Positions 50,045 to 52,030 of a stretch of 52,030 bases of DNA are shown here, piece by piece. The notes below the pieces were generated by a model. That model had not been told where the DNA came from and ran no database searches. It saw only the letters and a program-made list of their open reading frames with translations. The stretch is taken from positions 1 through 52,030 of the forward strand of contig JAKLKF010000047.1 of the NCBI GenBank assembly GCA_023150805.1, written 5' to 3'. The position numbers were made by a program, and so were the translations under genes. Position 1 is the first letter of the stretch. Every line of letters begins with the position of its first letter. Source of the stretch: Myxococcota bacterium (lineage in GTDB: Bacteria; Myxococcota_A; UBA796; UBA2385).

Positions 50045-50500
50045 GTCCTCGGCGGTCAGAGAACAGCCCTGCAGACCCAAGCGCGTCTGGGGGCCGAAGC
50101 CGGCCGGGCCGCGGTCGAGGCTGCCGTCGCCACGCTCCAGGGCCTCGCAGTCCCCGCGCGGCACGACGGGATGTCCCTGCTCTACGTGCTCAGCGGAGAG
50201 GCCCTGCGGCCCACGATCCGCGCTATGCTGGACATGCAGGAGGTCCGGATGGGCTGGGCGTACCAGGAGATCCTGGAGGAGGGTGAGCGCAAGGGCGTCG
50301 CCCGGGGCGTGCTGGAGGGGCAGGCCCTGGTCGTCTCGCACCAGATCCGCCTACGCTGGCCGGGCAAGGCCGGCCAGCCCATCGCCCGCCACCTGCCCCG
50401 CTGCGGCCCCGACGAGCTGGTCTGGCTGTCCGAGCAGGTCTTGACCACCCGTCGCCCCGCCGATGTCGAGCACGACCTGGTGGCCCGGCTGGGAGGCTGA
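50045..50500 (+). pseudogene. C-terminal part of an Rpn/DUF4351-type protein, truncated next to the IS
   Basis: The frame continues from the IS edge without a natural start and encodes MSLLYVLSGEALRPTIRAML, then EEGERKGVARGVLEGQALVV and a final PRCGPDELVWLSEQVLTTRR. The EEGERKG helix and end resemble the C-terminus of Rpn-type recombination-promoting nuclease/transposase-like proteins with DUF4351. The nuclease half is missing, presumably displaced by the IS or an earlier event. ATG 50171 could still give a short protein. Confidence 0.6.
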
Positions 50501-50502
50501 GC

Positions 50503-50688
50503 TTGGCCCACCACAAGAGGGGGCGCCCCAAGAGCCGCCGCGCGGGCTGCCTGCTGTGCAAGCCCCACAAGGACCAGCGCCGCAAGGACACGGCCGGCGC
50601 CCGGACGCGGGCTGAGCAGCGCGCAGTGGACCGGGAGAGGCAGCAGCGGGAGGAGGAGGCGGGGGTCAGCGAGAGCGGGCGCGGATGA
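50503..50688 (+). CDS. Small basic protein with CxxCKPHK motif
   Basis: 61 residues from TTG 50503, two bases after the Rpn-like stop. AHHKRGRPKSRRAGCLLCKP followed by HKDQRRKDT is a pattern I know from small conserved proteins often encoded in mobile or variable regions. The CxxC plus His may bind a metal; the KRGRPK is AT-hook-like. Function unknown. Confidence 0.55.
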   Translation: MAHHKRGRPKSRRAGCLLCKPHKDQRRKDTAGARTRAEQRAVDRERQQREEEAGVSESGRG

Positions 50689-50824
50689 CCTCGGCGGCCA
50701 GATCGACCGGAAGGACCTGGCGACGCGGGAGGGTGAAGCGCCGACCATCGCCGGAGACGTCGAGGCCGCTGGACGTCCAGCGAGGCGGGGGGTCGTCGGT
50801 CGTGGGAGGCGGGGCGGGGCCGGG
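50666..50824 (-). pseudogene. Short leftward coding remnant without a start
   Basis: The reverse strand reads RWTSSGLDVSGDGRRFTLPR and on to VDLAAEVIRARSR with high GC3, ending at 50666. The frame is closed upstream by a stop at 50825 and has no start codon except deep inside. Likely the 3' end of a lost gene. It also overlaps the end of the small CxxC gene. Confidence 0.35.
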
Positions 50825-50842
50825 TCAGACCCACCAGGCGCC

Positions 50843-52030
<1,188 letters not shown>

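Overview
The window looks like Myxococcota (formerly Deltaproteobacteria) chromosome. Evidence: very high GC with nearly all third codon positions G or C, a PEGA-domain kinase-like tail, long Asp-Thr repeat linkers before a beta-helix surface protein, and dense two-component, sigma-54 and cyclic-di-GMP signalling genes. The taxonomic call is inferred from gene style only; there is no rRNA in the window.

Region 1 (1-25.65 kb) is host chromosome. After a PEGA-protein end, a B12-binding radical SAM enzyme, a PlsB-type acyltransferase and an NTF2-fold protein comes a signalling cluster of about 21 kb. It holds one complete EAL phosphodiesterase, three EAL proteins missing catalytic residues, one GGDEF cyclase with stacked receivers and an Hpt domain, a PilZ receptor, two proteins made only of cyclic-nucleotide-binding folds, a hybrid histidine kinase, small receivers and an NtrC-type sigma-54 activator. 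I read six -24/-12 sigma-54 promoters in its intergenic regions, and a repeated GTGGAACA box upstream of two of them. The cluster is therefore probably one sigma-54 regulon. Perfect hairpins separate several convergent gene pairs. A HAD phosphatase, a divergent FolE-like protein and a lone receiver follow.

Region 2 (about 25.7-32 kb) is accessory DNA. A broken host gene and several frame-disrupted small genes are followed by truncated and intact XRE regulators, a BRO-N/antirepressor-like gene, a secreted-protein gene lying between two copies of an xre 3' end 715 bp apart, an AbiE-like nucleotidyltransferase pair and a lower-GC secreted-protein gene.

Region 3 (32.0-47.6 kb) is the most unusual part. 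It is a compact, mostly leftward block containing a 1786-residue DNA methyltransferase-helicase fusion (DarB-like), a membrane-anchored M15 peptidase, a coiled-coil/TM holin-like protein, a Cys-His-Asp protease or transglutaminase-like protein, several beta-rich virion-like proteins and proteins with alternating acidic and Arg-rich tracts. A divergent rightward operon of four genes lies across a repeat-rich control region. I see no terminase, portal, tail, packaging ATPase or integrase. It may be an undescribed virus-like or phage-derived element. Its right end is cut at about 47.56 kb.

Region 4 (47.6-52 kb) holds a lower-GC gene with an HEAAH motif, an IS3-type insertion sequence with unusually long flanking direct repeats, the tail of an Rpn/DUF4351-type protein, a small Cys protein and the end of a beta-helix surface protein with an Asp-Thr repeat linker running off the window.
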